This document shows, one piece after another, positions 8,542-18,288 of a stretch of 64,000 nucleotides of DNA (position 1 is the first letter of the stretch; every line of letters starts with the position of its first letter). A model generated the notes under the pieces. That model worked only from the letters and a program-made list of their open reading frames with translations. It was not told the DNA's origin and ran no database searches. Source of the stretch: Nitrospirota bacterium (GTDB lineage Bacteria > Nitrospirota > Thermodesulfovibrionia > Thermodesulfovibrionales > Magnetobacteriaceae). The translations under genes were made by a program, and so were the position numbers. The stretch spans positions 1 to 64,000 of the forward strand of contig JADFYO010000006.1 of NCBI GenBank assembly GCA_015233015.1. Reading direction: 5' to 3'.

Positions 8542-9579
8542 ATGAAGATAGCGCTGGATGCAATGGGAGGCGACAACGCCCCTGACGTCACTATAGAAGG
8601 GGCGCTGCAGGCCGTCAACGAGTATGACGACGTAAGCGTGGAGCTTATCGGCGACTCGGATGTGCTATGGAAACGCCTGAAGGCAGAAAGAAAATATGAC
8701 GAAAAGAGGATAACGGTCAGGCACGCCTCAGAAGTAGTCGACATGGACGAGGCGACATCGCAGGCCCTCAGGAAGAAAAGGGATTCGTCCATACGGGTAG
8801 CGGTAGATATGGTAAAAAAAGGCGAGGCGGAGGCCGTAGTGAGCGCAGGACATTCGGGGGTGGCAATGGCCACGGCGCTGACGGTTCTGAAAAAGGCCCC
8901 GGGGGTTGACCGCCCTGCAATCGCCGTCCTGATGCCGACGGTAAAGGGGCGTTTTTTGTTGATTGACGCCGGTGCGAACGTTGACTGCAAGCCCGACAAC
9001 CTGCTTCAGTTTGCCCTTATGGGAAGCTCCTATTATAAGGCGGTCTATGGCGTCGGCGAACCTAAGGTAGGCCTGATGAGCATCGGAGAGGAAGACACTA
9101 AGGGAAATGAGCTGACTAAGGAGGTCTTTAAACTCTTAAAGGCGGCGAACATAAATTTCATCGGCAACGTAGAAGGCAAGGATGTCTTTACGGGTATGGC
9201 GGATGTGGTAGTGTGCGACGGGTTCATTGGAAACACCATATTGAAGGTGTCCGAAGGGCTGGCCGACGCGTTAATGAAGATGTTGAAGACGGAGATATCG
9301 GGGCGTATGGCGAGTAAGCTGGGATATCTGCTTATGAAACCGGCAATCAGGGGTTTCAGAAGAAGAACGGACTACGACGAAAGCGGCGGGGCACCGCTGT
9401 TGGGCATAAATGGCACATGTATAATCTGCCACGGGCGCTCGACGTCAAAGGCGATAAAAAACGCTATTAAGGTGGCAAACCAACTAGCCACAGCAAATAT
9501 AAATAAGATAATAACCGAGGAGATTGCCATGTCGCACAAGCAAATCAGGAAGAAGGAACGGCAGCTTGCTGAGGGCTAG
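8542..9579 (+). CDS. plsX: phosphate acyltransferase PlsX
   Basis: A 345-residue enzyme that makes acyl-phosphate from acyl-ACP for the PlsY step of phospholipid synthesis. The N-terminus KIALDAMGGDNAP is diagnostic, followed by SAGHSGVAMA and the C-terminal GGAPLLGINGTCIICHGRS. The C-terminus is extended by a basic tail (SHKQIRKKERQ). The stop codon lies inside the start region of fabH, so the two genes overlap by 14 bp with the preferred fabH start. Confidence 0.96.
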   Translation: MKIALDAMGGDNAPDVTIEGALQAVNEYDDVSVELIGDSDVLWKRLKAERKYDEKRITVRHASEVVDMDEATSQALRKKRDSSIRVAVDMVKKGEAEAVVSAGHSGVAMATALTVLKKAPGVDRPAIAVLMPTVKGRFLLIDAGANVDCKPDNLLQFALMGSSYYKAVYGVGEPKVGLMSIGEEDTKGNELTKEVFKLLKAANINFIGNVEGKDVFTGMADVVVCDGFIGNTILKVSEGLADALMKMLKTEISGRMASKLGYLLMKPAIRGFRRRTDYDESGGAPLLGINGTCIICHGRSTSKAIKNAIKVANQLATANINKIITEEIAMSHKQIRKKERQLAEG

Positions 9580-10546
9580 GATACTCTCGACCGGCTCGTA
9601 TGTGCCGTCACGAAGGTTGACCAACGCCGAGCTGGAGAAAATGGTCGATACCTCCGATAAGTGGATTATGGAGAGGACGGGGATAAAAGAGAGAAGGATT
9701 GCGGCAGAAGGCGAAAACACATCGGATTTGGCGTATGAGGCCTCGAAGACCGCCCTTGACCGCGCGGGGATTTCTGCGGATTCCCTGGATTTAATCATTG
9801 TGGCCACAATTACGGGGGATATGCCGATACCGGCTACGGCGTGTTTTCTGCAACACCGCCTCAACGCCCCCAATGCTGCGGCCTTCGATATAAACGCGGC
9901 GTGTTCGGGGTTTTTATTCGGCCTGTCGGCCACCAATGCCTACATTAAGAGCGGGATGTACAAAAGGATACTGTTAGTAGGGGCTGAGGCACTTTCAAGA
10001 TTTACGGACTGGGAGGACAGAAACACATGTGTCCTTTTTGGCGACGGCGCGGGTGCTGCAATACTCGAGGCAACAGACGGCCCGTCCGGCGTAATGTCGG
10101 TCGATATACACTCGGATGGGACATACTGGGAACTGTTAAATCTCCCCGGAGGCGGCTCAAAGCATCCGCCATCGAAGGAGGCAGAGGCAAACCGCATGTA
10201 CTACATAAAAATGAAAGGCAACGAGACGTTTAAAATCGCAGTAAGGACGCTCGAGAAACTCGTCCTTGACGCGCTGCAAAAGAATAATCTCGATGCCTCG
10301 GACATAGCCCTGCTGATACCCCATCAGGCCAATCTCAGGATAATCTCTGCAACGGCCTCGAGGCTTGGAATTGGCATGGAAAGAGTGATGGTAAACCTTG
10401 ACAGATGCGGCAATACCTCAGCCGCTTCCATACCGATTGCGTTGGATGAGGCCGCGTCAACCGGCCGAATAAAGGAAGACGACTATATACTTCTGGAGGC
10501 CTTCGGCGGGGGGCTTACATGGGCGTCGGCCGTGATCAGGTGGTAA
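9566..10546 (+). CDS. fabH: beta-ketoacyl-ACP synthase III
   Basis: FabH condenses acetyl-CoA with malonyl-ACP to begin fatty acid synthesis. The catalytic triad is visible: Cys in AACSGFLFGL, His in PHQANLRI and Asn in GNTSAASIPIAL. I chose the TTG at 9566 because the protein then begins RARILSTGSYVPSRRLTNAELEK without its first residues, matching the family N-terminus. An AAGGAA ribosome site also lies about 10 bp upstream, and no ATG fits. A TTG at 9524 would add 14 residues unlike the family. The length from 9566 is 326 residues, which is normal. It ends the DUF177-rpmF-plsX operon. Confidence 0.94.
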   Translation: MLRARILSTGSYVPSRRLTNAELEKMVDTSDKWIMERTGIKERRIAAEGENTSDLAYEASKTALDRAGISADSLDLIIVATITGDMPIPATACFLQHRLNAPNAAAFDINAACSGFLFGLSATNAYIKSGMYKRILLVGAEALSRFTDWEDRNTCVLFGDGAGAAILEATDGPSGVMSVDIHSDGTYWELLNLPGGGSKHPPSKEAEANRMYYIKMKGNETFKIAVRTLEKLVLDALQKNNLDASDIALLIPHQANLRIISATASRLGIGMERVMVNLDRCGNTSAASIPIALDEAASTGRIKEDDYILLEAFGGGLTWASAVIRW

Positions 10547-10577
10547 CCGGCCAAATTGCCGGGCCGGCGGTACTGCT

Positions 10578-10606
10578 TTGAAAAAAACAAACGTATATGT
10601 TAGTAT
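10578..10606 (+). promoter_or_regulatory. predicted promoter of the small exported protein gene
   Basis: TTGAAA at 10578-10583 and TAGTAT at 10601-10606 are spaced 17 bp apart, between fabH and the small gene at 10658. The -10 match is partial, so this is a moderate prediction. Just upstream, CCGGC/GCCGG at 10551-10567 forms a short inverted repeat without a T-run. Confidence 0.4.
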
Positions 10607-10657
10607 ATGCAGCGTTTCATGGTAAACGTAATAATTAAGTGAACATGGAGGCGTGAG

Positions 10658-10882
10658 GTGAAAAAGGCAGCTTCGATAATAGTGATGTTAGTGTTTTTAT
10701 TGTCTTCGGCTACAATGGTATGTGCCGAATATGTGAATGGTCATTTCAATAAGAAGGGCACATACGTCAGTGGCCATAGCCGCAAGGCCAGGTCGGGTTC
10801 GTCGTTTAAAAGCAGATCAGGCAGGTCAGGCAGGTCTGTGACGAGAAGCGCAAGAAACAGCAGGGGTTCGAGAAGGCGGTAA
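10658..10882 (+). CDS. small exported basic Ser/Arg/Gly-rich protein
   Basis: A 74-residue protein starting with GTG behind a clear GGAGG site. It has a Sec signal peptide (about residues 1-23, ending MVCA before EYVNGHF). The mature part begins YVNGHFNKKGTYVSGHSRKA, resembling the VxGYxxKdGTYVxxHxR motif of small exported proteins found in many bacteria. The last 35 residues are almost only Ser, Arg, Gly and Lys with repeated SGRS units. The strong positive charge suggests binding to an acidic polymer or surface, but the function is unknown. It is probably transcribed alone. Confidence 0.75.
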   Translation: MKKAASIIVMLVFLLSSATMVCAEYVNGHFNKKGTYVSGHSRKARSGSSFKSRSGRSGRSVTRSARNSRGSRRR

Positions 10883-10949
10883 AAGATGACTGGAATCGGC
10901 TTATTATCTGAATTATTATCTAAAATATACGGGGGTTGACGGAGGCTGA

Positions 10950-12638
10950 ATGTTAAACTATATGTTGAACAATGTAAAGATAGGAGTAAGGCTTTATGTC
11001 CTTGCCGGATTTGGTTGTTTGTTACTTATAGCCGTAGGCTTGTTCGGGCTGAACAGCACACTAAACACACATGCCCTGCTTGAAAGCAATTACGAACATG
11101 GGACGGTTTCGCTGGGGGAAATGAGTATTATTTACAAAACCTTTGAGCGCAACAGGGTAAATCTTGTACAGATGCTGCTGGTTCAGACCAAGACGGAGAT
11201 GGACAAGCGAATCCCGATGATAGAGAAAGGGATTGAGGAGATAAACGAGCAGTGGAAGCAATACTCATCTTCTAAGATGTCAGATGAGGAGAAAAGTCTC
11301 GCCGATAAGATACAGCAGGACAGGTCGGCCTTTTTGAGCGAAGGGATGACGGCGGTTATAAATGCGGTAAAAAACGGTAAATATGACGAGGCGAAGGATA
11401 TCTTTGACAACAAATTCAGGCCGCTTTCAGTTAAGCTGGAGAAAGACTTCGATGAGTTAATTCAGATACAGATCGGCGGCTCAAAAAAAGAATATGAAAA
11501 ATCTCAGAAGATTGCCTCTTCCACAAAGACCCTTTTAATAGCGCTTATCTTAATCGGCGTGGTTTGTTTGATGGTGTCGGCCATAACGATAATCAAGAGC
11601 ATAACGAACCCGTTAAGCGAAGGTGTCGGGGCGATGCACAGGATTGCTGCGGGCGACCTGACAGTAGATATAAGCTCGGTCAGCACAGATGAAGCGGGGC
11701 AGCTGATTAGCGCCATAGCTGAGATGGCAGCAAATTTAAATGAAATGATGGAGAAGATAAAGCAGTCTGCCGACATGGTAGCCGCATCGAGCGATGGGTT
11801 GAAAAGCAGCTCTGAGCAGATGTCTCACGGGGTAAACGAGCAGTCAGCCAAGTCCTCGCAAATTGCCACATCCGCAACCGAGATGTCACAGACGGTTGTC
11901 GATATAGCCAGAAACGCCTCAAGCATAGCGTCGTCAGCCATCGATACGTCAAAAGAGGCAAAAGAAGGCGAGATGATAGTAAATAAATCCATAAAAGAGG
12001 TAAAAAGCATAGCTCAAACCGTAGGGGAGTCAGCCGGGTTGATTGCGTCATTAGGGGCGCGCTCAAAGCAAATCGGAGACATTGTTAAGGTAATCAAGGA
12101 CATAGCCGACCAGACAAACCTGCTGGCCTTAAACGCTGCGATAGAGGCGGCAAGGGCAGGAGAACAGGGGCGGGGGTTCGCCGTCGTTGCCGACGAGGTG
12201 AGAAAACTGGCCGAGAGAACGGCCAAGGCAACATCCGAAATAAGCGCAATGATTATATCTATTCAGAGTGAAACCGATATGGCCGTTTCTTCGATGGACG
12301 GGGCTACAAGAATGGTAGAGGCCGGAGTAGAAAACGTAAGCAGCGCGGGCGAATCGCTCCATAGAATCGTAGCCAGCATCTCCTCTCTTCAGATGATGGT
12401 AGAGCAAATAGCCTCGGCAACCGAGGAGATGTCCACTGTTTCGGAGACAATAACGGCAGACATAGAATCCATAGCGAACGTCTCGCACGAGAACTCGTCA
12501 AGTTCAGACCACATTGCGCGTTCGGCATCGGAGCTTTCAGACCTTTCATCGGGGTTGCAGCAGATTGTCGGCCAGTTCAAAGTCGGCGGCGCCATAGGTT
12601 ACTCTGGAAGCGGCAAAAGGCCGCTGAGACTGGGTTAA
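10950..12638 (+). CDS. methyl-accepting chemotaxis protein
   Basis: A transmembrane chemoreceptor of 562 residues. TM1 is at about 15-33, followed by a four-helix-bundle ligand domain of about 155 residues (4HB_MCP type), TM2 at about 192-215, HAMP (to about 265) and a long cytoplasmic coiled coil. The signalling tip [20 protein letters not shown] is intact, with flanking [12 protein letters not shown]. No C-terminal CheR/CheB-binding pentapeptide (NWETF-like) is visible. The ligand cannot be inferred. A CheD homologue at 53981-54451 could deamidate receptors like this one. No che genes adjoin it. Confidence 0.95.
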   Translation: MLNYMLNNVKIGVRLYVLAGFGCLLLIAVGLFGLNSTLNTHALLESNYEHGTVSLGEMSIIYKTFERNRVNLVQMLLVQTKTEMDKRIPMIEKGIEEINEQWKQYSSSKMSDEEKSLADKIQQDRSAFLSEGMTAVINAVKNGKYDEAKDIFDNKFRPLSVKLEKDFDELIQIQIGGSKKEYEKSQKIASSTKTLLIALILIGVVCLMVSAITIIKSITNPLSEGVGAMHRIAAGDLTVDISSVSTDEAGQLISAIAEMAANLNEMMEKIKQSADMVAASSDGLKSSSEQMSHGVNEQSAKSSQIATSATEMSQTVVDIARNASSIASSAIDTSKEAKEGEMIVNKSIKEVKSIAQTVGESAGLIASLGARSKQIGDIVKVIKDIADQTNLLALNAAIEAARAGEQGRGFAVVADEVRKLAERTAKATSEISAMIISIQSETDMAVSSMDGATRMVEAGVENVSSAGESLHRIVASISSLQMMVEQIASATEEMSTVSETITADIESIANVSHENSSSSDHIARSASELSDLSSGLQQIVGQFKVGGAIGYSGSGKRPLRLG

Positions 12639-12704
12639 TATGTAGTACTGGATAAGGCAAACAGATGAGCGAAGAGAGTAAAATAATTGTGGCACAATGA
12701 TGGA

Positions 12705-12736
12705 GCACATTCGGACTGGCTGCATCCCGAATGTGC
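12705..12736 (+). terminator. perfect 10-bp inverted repeat after the chemoreceptor gene
   Basis: GCACATTCGG at 12705-12714 and CCGAATGTGC at 12727-12736 form a perfect 10-bp stem with a 12-nt loop, 66 bp after the chemoreceptor stop. No T-run follows, so it is not a textbook intrinsic terminator. It may instead be a processing or regulatory hairpin. The rest of 12639-12906 shows no gene. Confidence 0.4.
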
Positions 12737-12906
12737 CCGGCGCCTTGACTGCCGAACACTCATATAAGCAGGCCCTTACCCCATATGAGGCACTGAAACT
12801 GAGCAAATACTAAACCACTTTCAGGCTTCAAAGGTTTTGTCCTGCTGTTGCGCAAAGAACATACCTCTGAAACCACCAGTCAACGCCCCGGCACAATGCA
12901 ATGCCA

Positions 12907-13224
12907 TTATTTAACCTCGGCAAACGCGTCCGCAAACTGTCTGGTGTAACGGTCTTCGTAAACCGGGAAGAAAAATATTGATTCGCAGCTTGGACAGGTG
13001 AACATGTTACCACTTTCGTACTGTACCTTCAAGACGAGGTTTGCGTTGCATGAATCACATCTTTTCATATCCCTTCTCCTTTGTCCTTTTGCCATGGGCA
13101 GGTTGTATATTGCCTGAGGCGTTAATAATATCCAGCTGTCTAAAAACGTCATTGATTTGTCAATAAATTGACATAAGCCGGTAATTCTTTCCAGTGTCTT
13201 TTGTTTAATATCTTTGATTTTCAT
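12907..13224 (-). CDS. small protein with C-terminal zinc ribbon
   Basis: A 105-residue protein of unknown function. The N-terminal half is mixed and basic (KIKDIKQKTLERI). The C-terminal half has a Cys4 zinc-ribbon pattern, CDSC then 16 residues and CPSC, followed by an aromatic stretch (IFFFPVYEDRY). The start at 13224 is preferred because a GGAG site precedes it at the right distance. An upstream in-frame ATG at 13248 would add eight residues with no ribosome site. It is alone on this strand. Zinc ribbons of this kind occur in regulators and RNA-binding proteins, but nothing here settles the role. Confidence 0.6.
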   Translation of the reverse strand: MKIKDIKQKTLERITGLCQFIDKSMTFLDSWILLTPQAIYNLPMAKGQRRRDMKRCDSCNANLVLKVQYESGNMFTCPSCESIFFFPVYEDRYTRQFADAFAEVK

Positions 13225-13595
13225 AATATATATCTCCATATGAGGCATAGTAATATAATCGGCATCTTTACATATAATAATTAGTTAGCAAATACTATGC
13301 CAAATGAATTGCCGACGGAACGGTAACACAGCGGGGATAAATATCATCTAGGCACACGCCTTTTTTGCCATATCCTTTAACTGCTTGTTTTTACAACTGA
13401 TTTTAGCCTTGTTTAATTACGACTGTCGAAGGTGAGTGTACATGTTTTGACTTTTTTGTATAAAAACAATTATGACACAGTCTGCAAGCCGGAATGACAA
13501 AAATAAGGGAGGCAATTTCTAATGCGTTTGCCCTGATTCTGCTGAGCGAACAAATCACAAACCCCAGAGACATAATTCTAACGTGTCCCCAAGAA
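13225..13595. other. 371-bp intergenic region without a gene
   Basis: I see no open reading frame with a ribosome site, and no RNA gene fold that I recognise. The only notable content is the 32-bp repeat at 13469-13500. The region separates the zinc-ribbon gene from the 3' end of the efflux operon. Confidence 0.6.
13469..13500. repeat. 32-bp dispersed repeat, copy 1
   Basis: The sequence beginning ATTATGACACAGTCTG and ending GGAATGACAA occurs here and at 24863-24894 in the same orientation with three differences. Both copies lie in gene-free DNA at the two ends of the sigma/RND block. Its nature is unknown. Confidence 0.6.
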
Positions 13596-15113
13596 CTATG
13601 GCGTCGCGGCTGCCGCCTCGCGTTGCGGCTGGTTCAATTGATCTGAATTCATCGAATTCACATTCCACGTACCGCCTAGTGCCTTGATTAACAGCACGCT
13701 GTTTGCCATTATGCGGCCGGATATGGTTGCCGCGGCTTTTTTGTTATTTAGTTCAATGTTCTGGATTACTATCAGATCCAGCGTGCCGATTGTGCCCGCT
13801 CTGTATTGGTTTGTGGCAACTGCCAGGGCAGCCTCCGATGACTTTACCGCCTCATCCTGCGCCCTCTGCTCAGCCATAAGTATCGCATTCGTCGATAGCG
13901 CGTCCTCTACCTCCTGAAACGCACTCAGCACGGTCTGTCTGTATTGGGCAACCGCCGCGTCATAACCGGCCCGCGCCTGCTCCGCTACAGCCAGCTTCAA
14001 CCCGCCATCAAATATCGACTGCGTCAGCGACGCCCCAAGCGACCAGACAAGACTTGGCCACGAGAACAGCTTATCAATCACCGAACTCTGAAACCCGCTC
14101 GATGGGCTGAGTGTGATGTTTGGATAGAACGCCGCCACTGCAACCCCGATTTGCGCGTTAGCTGCGGCAACACGCCGCTCCGCCGCAGCTATGTCGGGTC
14201 TGCGCTCCAACAGCTCTGACGGCACACCCACAGGTATAGCGGGTGCCAAAAACTGAAGCGGCATAAACGGCAGCGTAAAGGACGATGCCGATTTGCCCAT
14301 CAGGAGTGCTATAGCGTGTTCAAGCGTTGCCCGCTGTACTCCCAAATCTATGGATTGGGCGACGGTTGTCTTTAGCTGAGTTTCGGCATTAAGCACATCG
14401 GCCTTGCCGGTCACGCCGCTTTCATAGCGGTTTCTTGTAATCTTCAGGGTCCTTTCATAGCCCTCGATGGTCTCGTTAAGAAGCTGGCGCTGAGTGTCGA
14501 GCGCACGAAGCTGAAAATAATCCTCTGCAAGCTGCGCCTGAGAACTCAGACGCAGTGCCTCAAGGTCGGCAAAACTGGCCACTGCCCCCGCCTCATATGC
14601 CTCAATCGTTCGTCTTAGGCCGCCCCATAGGTCCAACTCCCAACTTGCCGTGCCAGACAGGGAATAATTCGTATTCGTAGTTTGCGAACCGCCGGTCTTG
14701 CCTGATGATGACCCTGATGTTGTACTCGATGCCGCCCCTGATGATGATGAGCCGCCTCCGGATGTGTTCGCAGAGGTTCTATTCCTGGTAACGGAGGCCC
14801 CGGCTGAAAGCGTTGGATACAGCTGGACTGAATCCACAAGCGCGCGCGCCTGCCGGAACTGCGCCTCTTTTACGGCAAGGTTCTGATTTGAGATGCTGAC
14901 CTCTTTTTCAAGGTCGTTCAGCCGTGCGTCGTTAAATAACTCCCACCATGCCTCTTTCGTCACGTTGTCCATGGGTCTTGCAATCTTCCAGATATCTGTC
15001 TCTTTATAACCTGCCGGAATTGCCATATCCGGCTTTACATAATCCTTGCCCGCCTTGCATGAGATGAGCAGCATAGACGCCGCCAACAATACTAATAAGG
15101 TTTTATTAAGCAT
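13596..15113 (-). CDS. RND efflux outer membrane factor (OprM/NodT-type lipoprotein)
   Basis: A TolC-family outer membrane channel of 505 residues. The signal peptide ends in the lipobox LLISC, so the mature protein is probably a lipoprotein like OprM. Two outer-membrane-efflux repeats follow, the second including RPDIAAAERRVAAANAQIG and AFQEVEDAL, both typical of the family. A Ser/Gly/Thr-rich low-complexity insert lies near residues 117-150 (GGGSSSSGAASSTTSGSSSG), probably in an exposed loop. It is the last gene of the mdtABC-like operon, 58 bp after the second permease, and would form the exit duct of that pump. Confidence 0.94.
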   Translation of the reverse strand: MLNKTLLVLLAASMLLISCKAGKDYVKPDMAIPAGYKETDIWKIARPMDNVTKEAWWELFNDARLNDLEKEVSISNQNLAVKEAQFRQARALVDSVQLYPTLSAGASVTRNRTSANTSGGGSSSSGAASSTTSGSSSGKTGGSQTTNTNYSLSGTASWELDLWGGLRRTIEAYEAGAVASFADLEALRLSSQAQLAEDYFQLRALDTQRQLLNETIEGYERTLKITRNRYESGVTGKADVLNAETQLKTTVAQSIDLGVQRATLEHAIALLMGKSASSFTLPFMPLQFLAPAIPVGVPSELLERRPDIAAAERRVAAANAQIGVAVAAFYPNITLSPSSGFQSSVIDKLFSWPSLVWSLGASLTQSIFDGGLKLAVAEQARAGYDAAVAQYRQTVLSAFQEVEDALSTNAILMAEQRAQDEAVKSSEAALAVATNQYRAGTIGTLDLIVIQNIELNNKKAAATISGRIMANSVLLIKALGGTWNVNSMNSDQLNQPQREAAAATP

Positions 15114-15171
15114 TATATTATCCTGCCTGTGTGTGTTGTATTTTTAATACCTGCCGCCTGATGCGGGTGGT

Positions 15172-18100
15172 TTAGTGTGCCGCATAATTTACCTTGTTTC
15201 TCATTTTAAGAACCCAAAGCCTCAATCTGTCCATGTATAAGTATATCACCGGTGTGGTGTAAAGTGTCAGCATCTGGCTGAAAATTAATCCTCCCACGAT
15301 GGTAATCCCAAGTGGGCGGCGAAGCTCCGACCCCACGCCAGTGCCAAGGGCAAGCGGCAGGGCACCCAGCAGTGCCGCCATCGTCGTCATCATAATCGGC
15401 CTGAACCTTAACAGGCACGCCTCGTGTACCGCGTCCTTAGTGCTCTTACCATACCTGCGTTCGGTTTCAAGTGCGAAGTCAACCATCATTATGCCGTTTT
15501 TCTTCACTATCCCTATCAGCAGGATTATCCCTATTATCGCTATTATGCTTAATTCTGTGTGAAATATATAGAGGGCGGCGACCGCTCCCACACCTGCCGA
15601 GGGGAGTGTCGAAAGTATCGTAATCGGGTGAATATAGCTCTCATACAGGATGCCAAGCACAATATATACCGTCACTAAGGCGGCAAGTATCAGCCACGGT
15701 TCATTGGCAAGCGAGGCCTTAAACGCCTGTGCCGTGCCGGAGAACTGCCCTCGCACGCTTAACGGCATTCCTATATCGACAGCGGCTTTCTCTATTGCCG
15801 CTACCCCCTCGCCAAGCGCCGTGCCGATTGAAAGATTAAACGACAGCGTTATCGACGGGAACTGTCCCTGATGATTTATTGCAAGTGGCGACATCGTATT
15901 GTCATAATGGGCAAAGGCGCCAAGGGGGATACGCGCCCCTGTGGTGGAAAATACGTATATATCGTTTAGCGCGTCGGCGTGCTGCCAGTACTCAGGGGAG
16001 ACTTCCATAACTACATGGTATTGATTGAGGGCGGTGTAGGTAACCGATACCTGGCGTTGGCCAAATGCGTCATACAGGGCTGAGTCTATCAACTGAGGCG
16101 TTACTCCAAGGCGTGAGGCGGCGGCACGGTCTATCTGAAGCGTTACCTCGCGTCCCTGGTCCTGTAAATCAGTGTTTACGTCAACAACCTGCGGGAGGGT
16201 CTGCATCTTTTGGCGCATCTTCTGCGCCCACATACTAAGCTCCGCGCTGTTCTCACCAAGAAGGGTATATTGATAGAGCGCCCCTCCAATCCTTCCCCCA
16301 ACGCGTATATCCTGAACGGACTGCAAAAAAGTGGAAGCGCCGGGGATGCCGCCGAGCTTACCACGAAGCCTTTTAATAACTTCCGCAGCCGTTGATCTGC
16401 GTACTTCAAACGGGCGCAGGGAGATAAACATCCGGCTTGTGTTTGTGGTTGACCCACCGCCGCCTCCCGTAAAGCCCATCACATGCTCGACATCCTTGTC
16501 ATCTTTTATAATACCAATAATTCGCTCAAGTTTGCCCTTCATCGACTGAAAGGATGTGTCCTGAGCCGCCTGAATGTTCCCGGCAATACGCCCGGTATCC
16601 TGCTCGGGGAAGAAACCCTTTGGAATGATGATAAACATATAGACGCTCGTCATCGCCGTGAGAATGGTCAGGCAGAGCATAAAAAAAGAATGCCGGAGCG
16701 CTACATTCAGGCTGCGCTCATAAAGCCTGAGTATCCGGTTAAAGAACCCCTCGCTGATACGGTAAAAAAAGCCGTGTTTAACTCTACCTTTCTCGCCCTC
16801 GGGCTTTATTATTGTGGCGCACATCATCGGCGTTGTCGTAAGGGAGACAACCAAAGAGATCAATATCGATACAGACAGCGTCACGGCAAACTCCCGAAAC
16901 AGCCTTCCTATCATCCCCTCCATCAGTAAAATAGGGATAAACACGGCAACCAGCGACAGGCTCATCGAAATTACCGTAAAGGCAATCTCCTTTGAGCCGG
17001 TTACCGCCGCCTCAAATGGGGCAATTCCCTTCTCCCTGTACCTTGATATATTTTCAAGCACGACAATGGCGTCATCCACGACAAACCCCGTGGCCACGGT
17101 CATCGCCATAAGCGAAAGATTGTTCAATGAATACCCTAACAGGTACATCACGGCAAATGTCCCCGTAATCGAGACAAAGACCGCCACCGCCGGGGCAAGT
17201 GTGGCACGGGCGTTACGAATAAACCAGAATACGACAAGTATTACCAGTATCCCCGAAAGCACAAGCGAGTGCTTTACCACATTCAGAGAGCCTGTGATTG
17301 GAGGTGTCCTGTCAAGCACTACGGATAGAGCCACGCCACCGGGTAAAACCGCCTCGAGCTGCGGCAGGACATCCTTTATGTTCTGTACTGTCTCTATAAT
17401 ATTTGCCCCCGGCTGCCTGAAAATAACGAGCATAATGGCAGGCTTTCCATCGACTATACCGGCAACACGCACATCCTCGACTGAGTCCACAACCGAGGCC
17501 ACATCGGAAAGGCGCAGCGCCATGCCGTTTTGATAGGAAATAATCAGAGGAAGGTATTGTTTAGCGACATTGAGCTGGTCATTGGCCATGATTTCCCATT
17601 GCCTGCCGCCTTCGGTGATTTGCCCCTTGGGGCGGTTGACGTTTGTCCTTGCTATCATAGCACTTACGTTATCGAGGCTTATTCCATATCTGTTTAGTGC
17701 CGTGGGATTTAACTCGACCCTTACGGCGGGGAGCGCCCCGCCTCCGACAAACACCTGCCCAACACCGCTCATCTGCGCAATCTTCTGCTGGAGGACGCTT
17801 GAGGCTACGTCGTACATGCGGGCACTGCTTACGGTGTCTGACACAAGGGCGATGATAAGAATGGGCGCGTCGGCTGGGTTGGACTTTCTATATGTGGGAT
17901 TTGTGGGAAGGTTTATGGGCAGGTCGCTGCGTGCGGCGTTGATTGCCGCCTGAATATCGCGCGCCGCGCCGTTTATGTCCCTGTTAAGTTCGAATTGAAG
18001 CGTAACGCTGGTCGTGCCGCGATTGCTTGTCGAGGTCATCTCGGTAACGCCGGCTATACGTGTAAACTGTTTCTCCAGAGGGGCGGCCACGGAAGTTGCC

Positions 18101-18276
18101 ATCGTCTCAGGGTCAGCCCCGGGAAGCCCCGCGCTTACCGATATAGTAGGGAAATCCACCTGCGGAAGCGGCGACACGGCAAGCGATTGAAACCCGAGCA
18201 CCCCCGCTAAAACCATGGCAATTGTTATAAGCGTAGTGGCAACCGGCCGCCTTATGAATATCTCGACGAATTTCAT
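15172..18276 (-). CDS. mdtC: RND multidrug efflux permease, second subunit (MdtC-like)
   Basis: An inner membrane proton/drug antiporter of 1034 residues with the RND layout of 12 helices and two large periplasmic loops. The proton-relay aspartates are present in TM4 ([20 protein letters not shown]). The N-terminus FIRRPVATTLITIAMVL and the C-terminal [25 protein letters not shown] are typical. It is a close paralogue of equal length to the permease at 18289-21393, 12 bp away, which matches the heteromeric MdtB2C pumps. Substrates cannot be read from the sequence; bile salts and similar compounds are known for MdtABC. Confidence 0.94.
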   Translation of the reverse strand: MKFVEIFIRRPVATTLITIAMVLAGVLGFQSLAVSPLPQVDFPTISVSAGLPGADPETMATSVAAPLEKQFTRIAGVTEMTSTSNRGTTSVTLQFELNRDINGAARDIQAAINAARSDLPINLPTNPTYRKSNPADAPILIIALVSDTVSSARMYDVASSVLQQKIAQMSGVGQVFVGGGALPAVRVELNPTALNRYGISLDNVSAMIARTNVNRPKGQITEGGRQWEIMANDQLNVAKQYLPLIISYQNGMALRLSDVASVVDSVEDVRVAGIVDGKPAIMLVIFRQPGANIIETVQNIKDVLPQLEAVLPGGVALSVVLDRTPPITGSLNVVKHSLVLSGILVILVVFWFIRNARATLAPAVAVFVSITGTFAVMYLLGYSLNNLSLMAMTVATGFVVDDAIVVLENISRYREKGIAPFEAAVTGSKEIAFTVISMSLSLVAVFIPILLMEGMIGRLFREFAVTLSVSILISLVVSLTTTPMMCATIIKPEGEKGRVKHGFFYRISEGFFNRILRLYERSLNVALRHSFFMLCLTILTAMTSVYMFIIIPKGFFPEQDTGRIAGNIQAAQDTSFQSMKGKLERIIGIIKDDKDVEHVMGFTGGGGGSTTNTSRMFISLRPFEVRRSTAAEVIKRLRGKLGGIPGASTFLQSVQDIRVGGRIGGALYQYTLLGENSAELSMWAQKMRQKMQTLPQVVDVNTDLQDQGREVTLQIDRAAASRLGVTPQLIDSALYDAFGQRQVSVTYTALNQYHVVMEVSPEYWQHADALNDIYVFSTTGARIPLGAFAHYDNTMSPLAINHQGQFPSITLSFNLSIGTALGEGVAAIEKAAVDIGMPLSVRGQFSGTAQAFKASLANEPWLILAALVTVYIVLGILYESYIHPITILSTLPSAGVGAVAALYIFHTELSIIAIIGIILLIGIVKKNGIMMVDFALETERRYGKSTKDAVHEACLLRFRPIMMTTMAALLGALPLALGTGVGSELRRPLGITIVGGLIFSQMLTLYTTPVIYLYMDRLRLWVLKMRNKVNYAAH

Positions 18277-18288
18277 TGCGAGTGCCTT

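Noticed and set aside
12828-13013. Minus-strand frame of 61 codons partly overlapping the zinc-ribbon gene
   Set aside because: It overlaps the better-supported frame with CDSC/CPSC motifs, lacks a ribosome site and shows no recognisable pattern.
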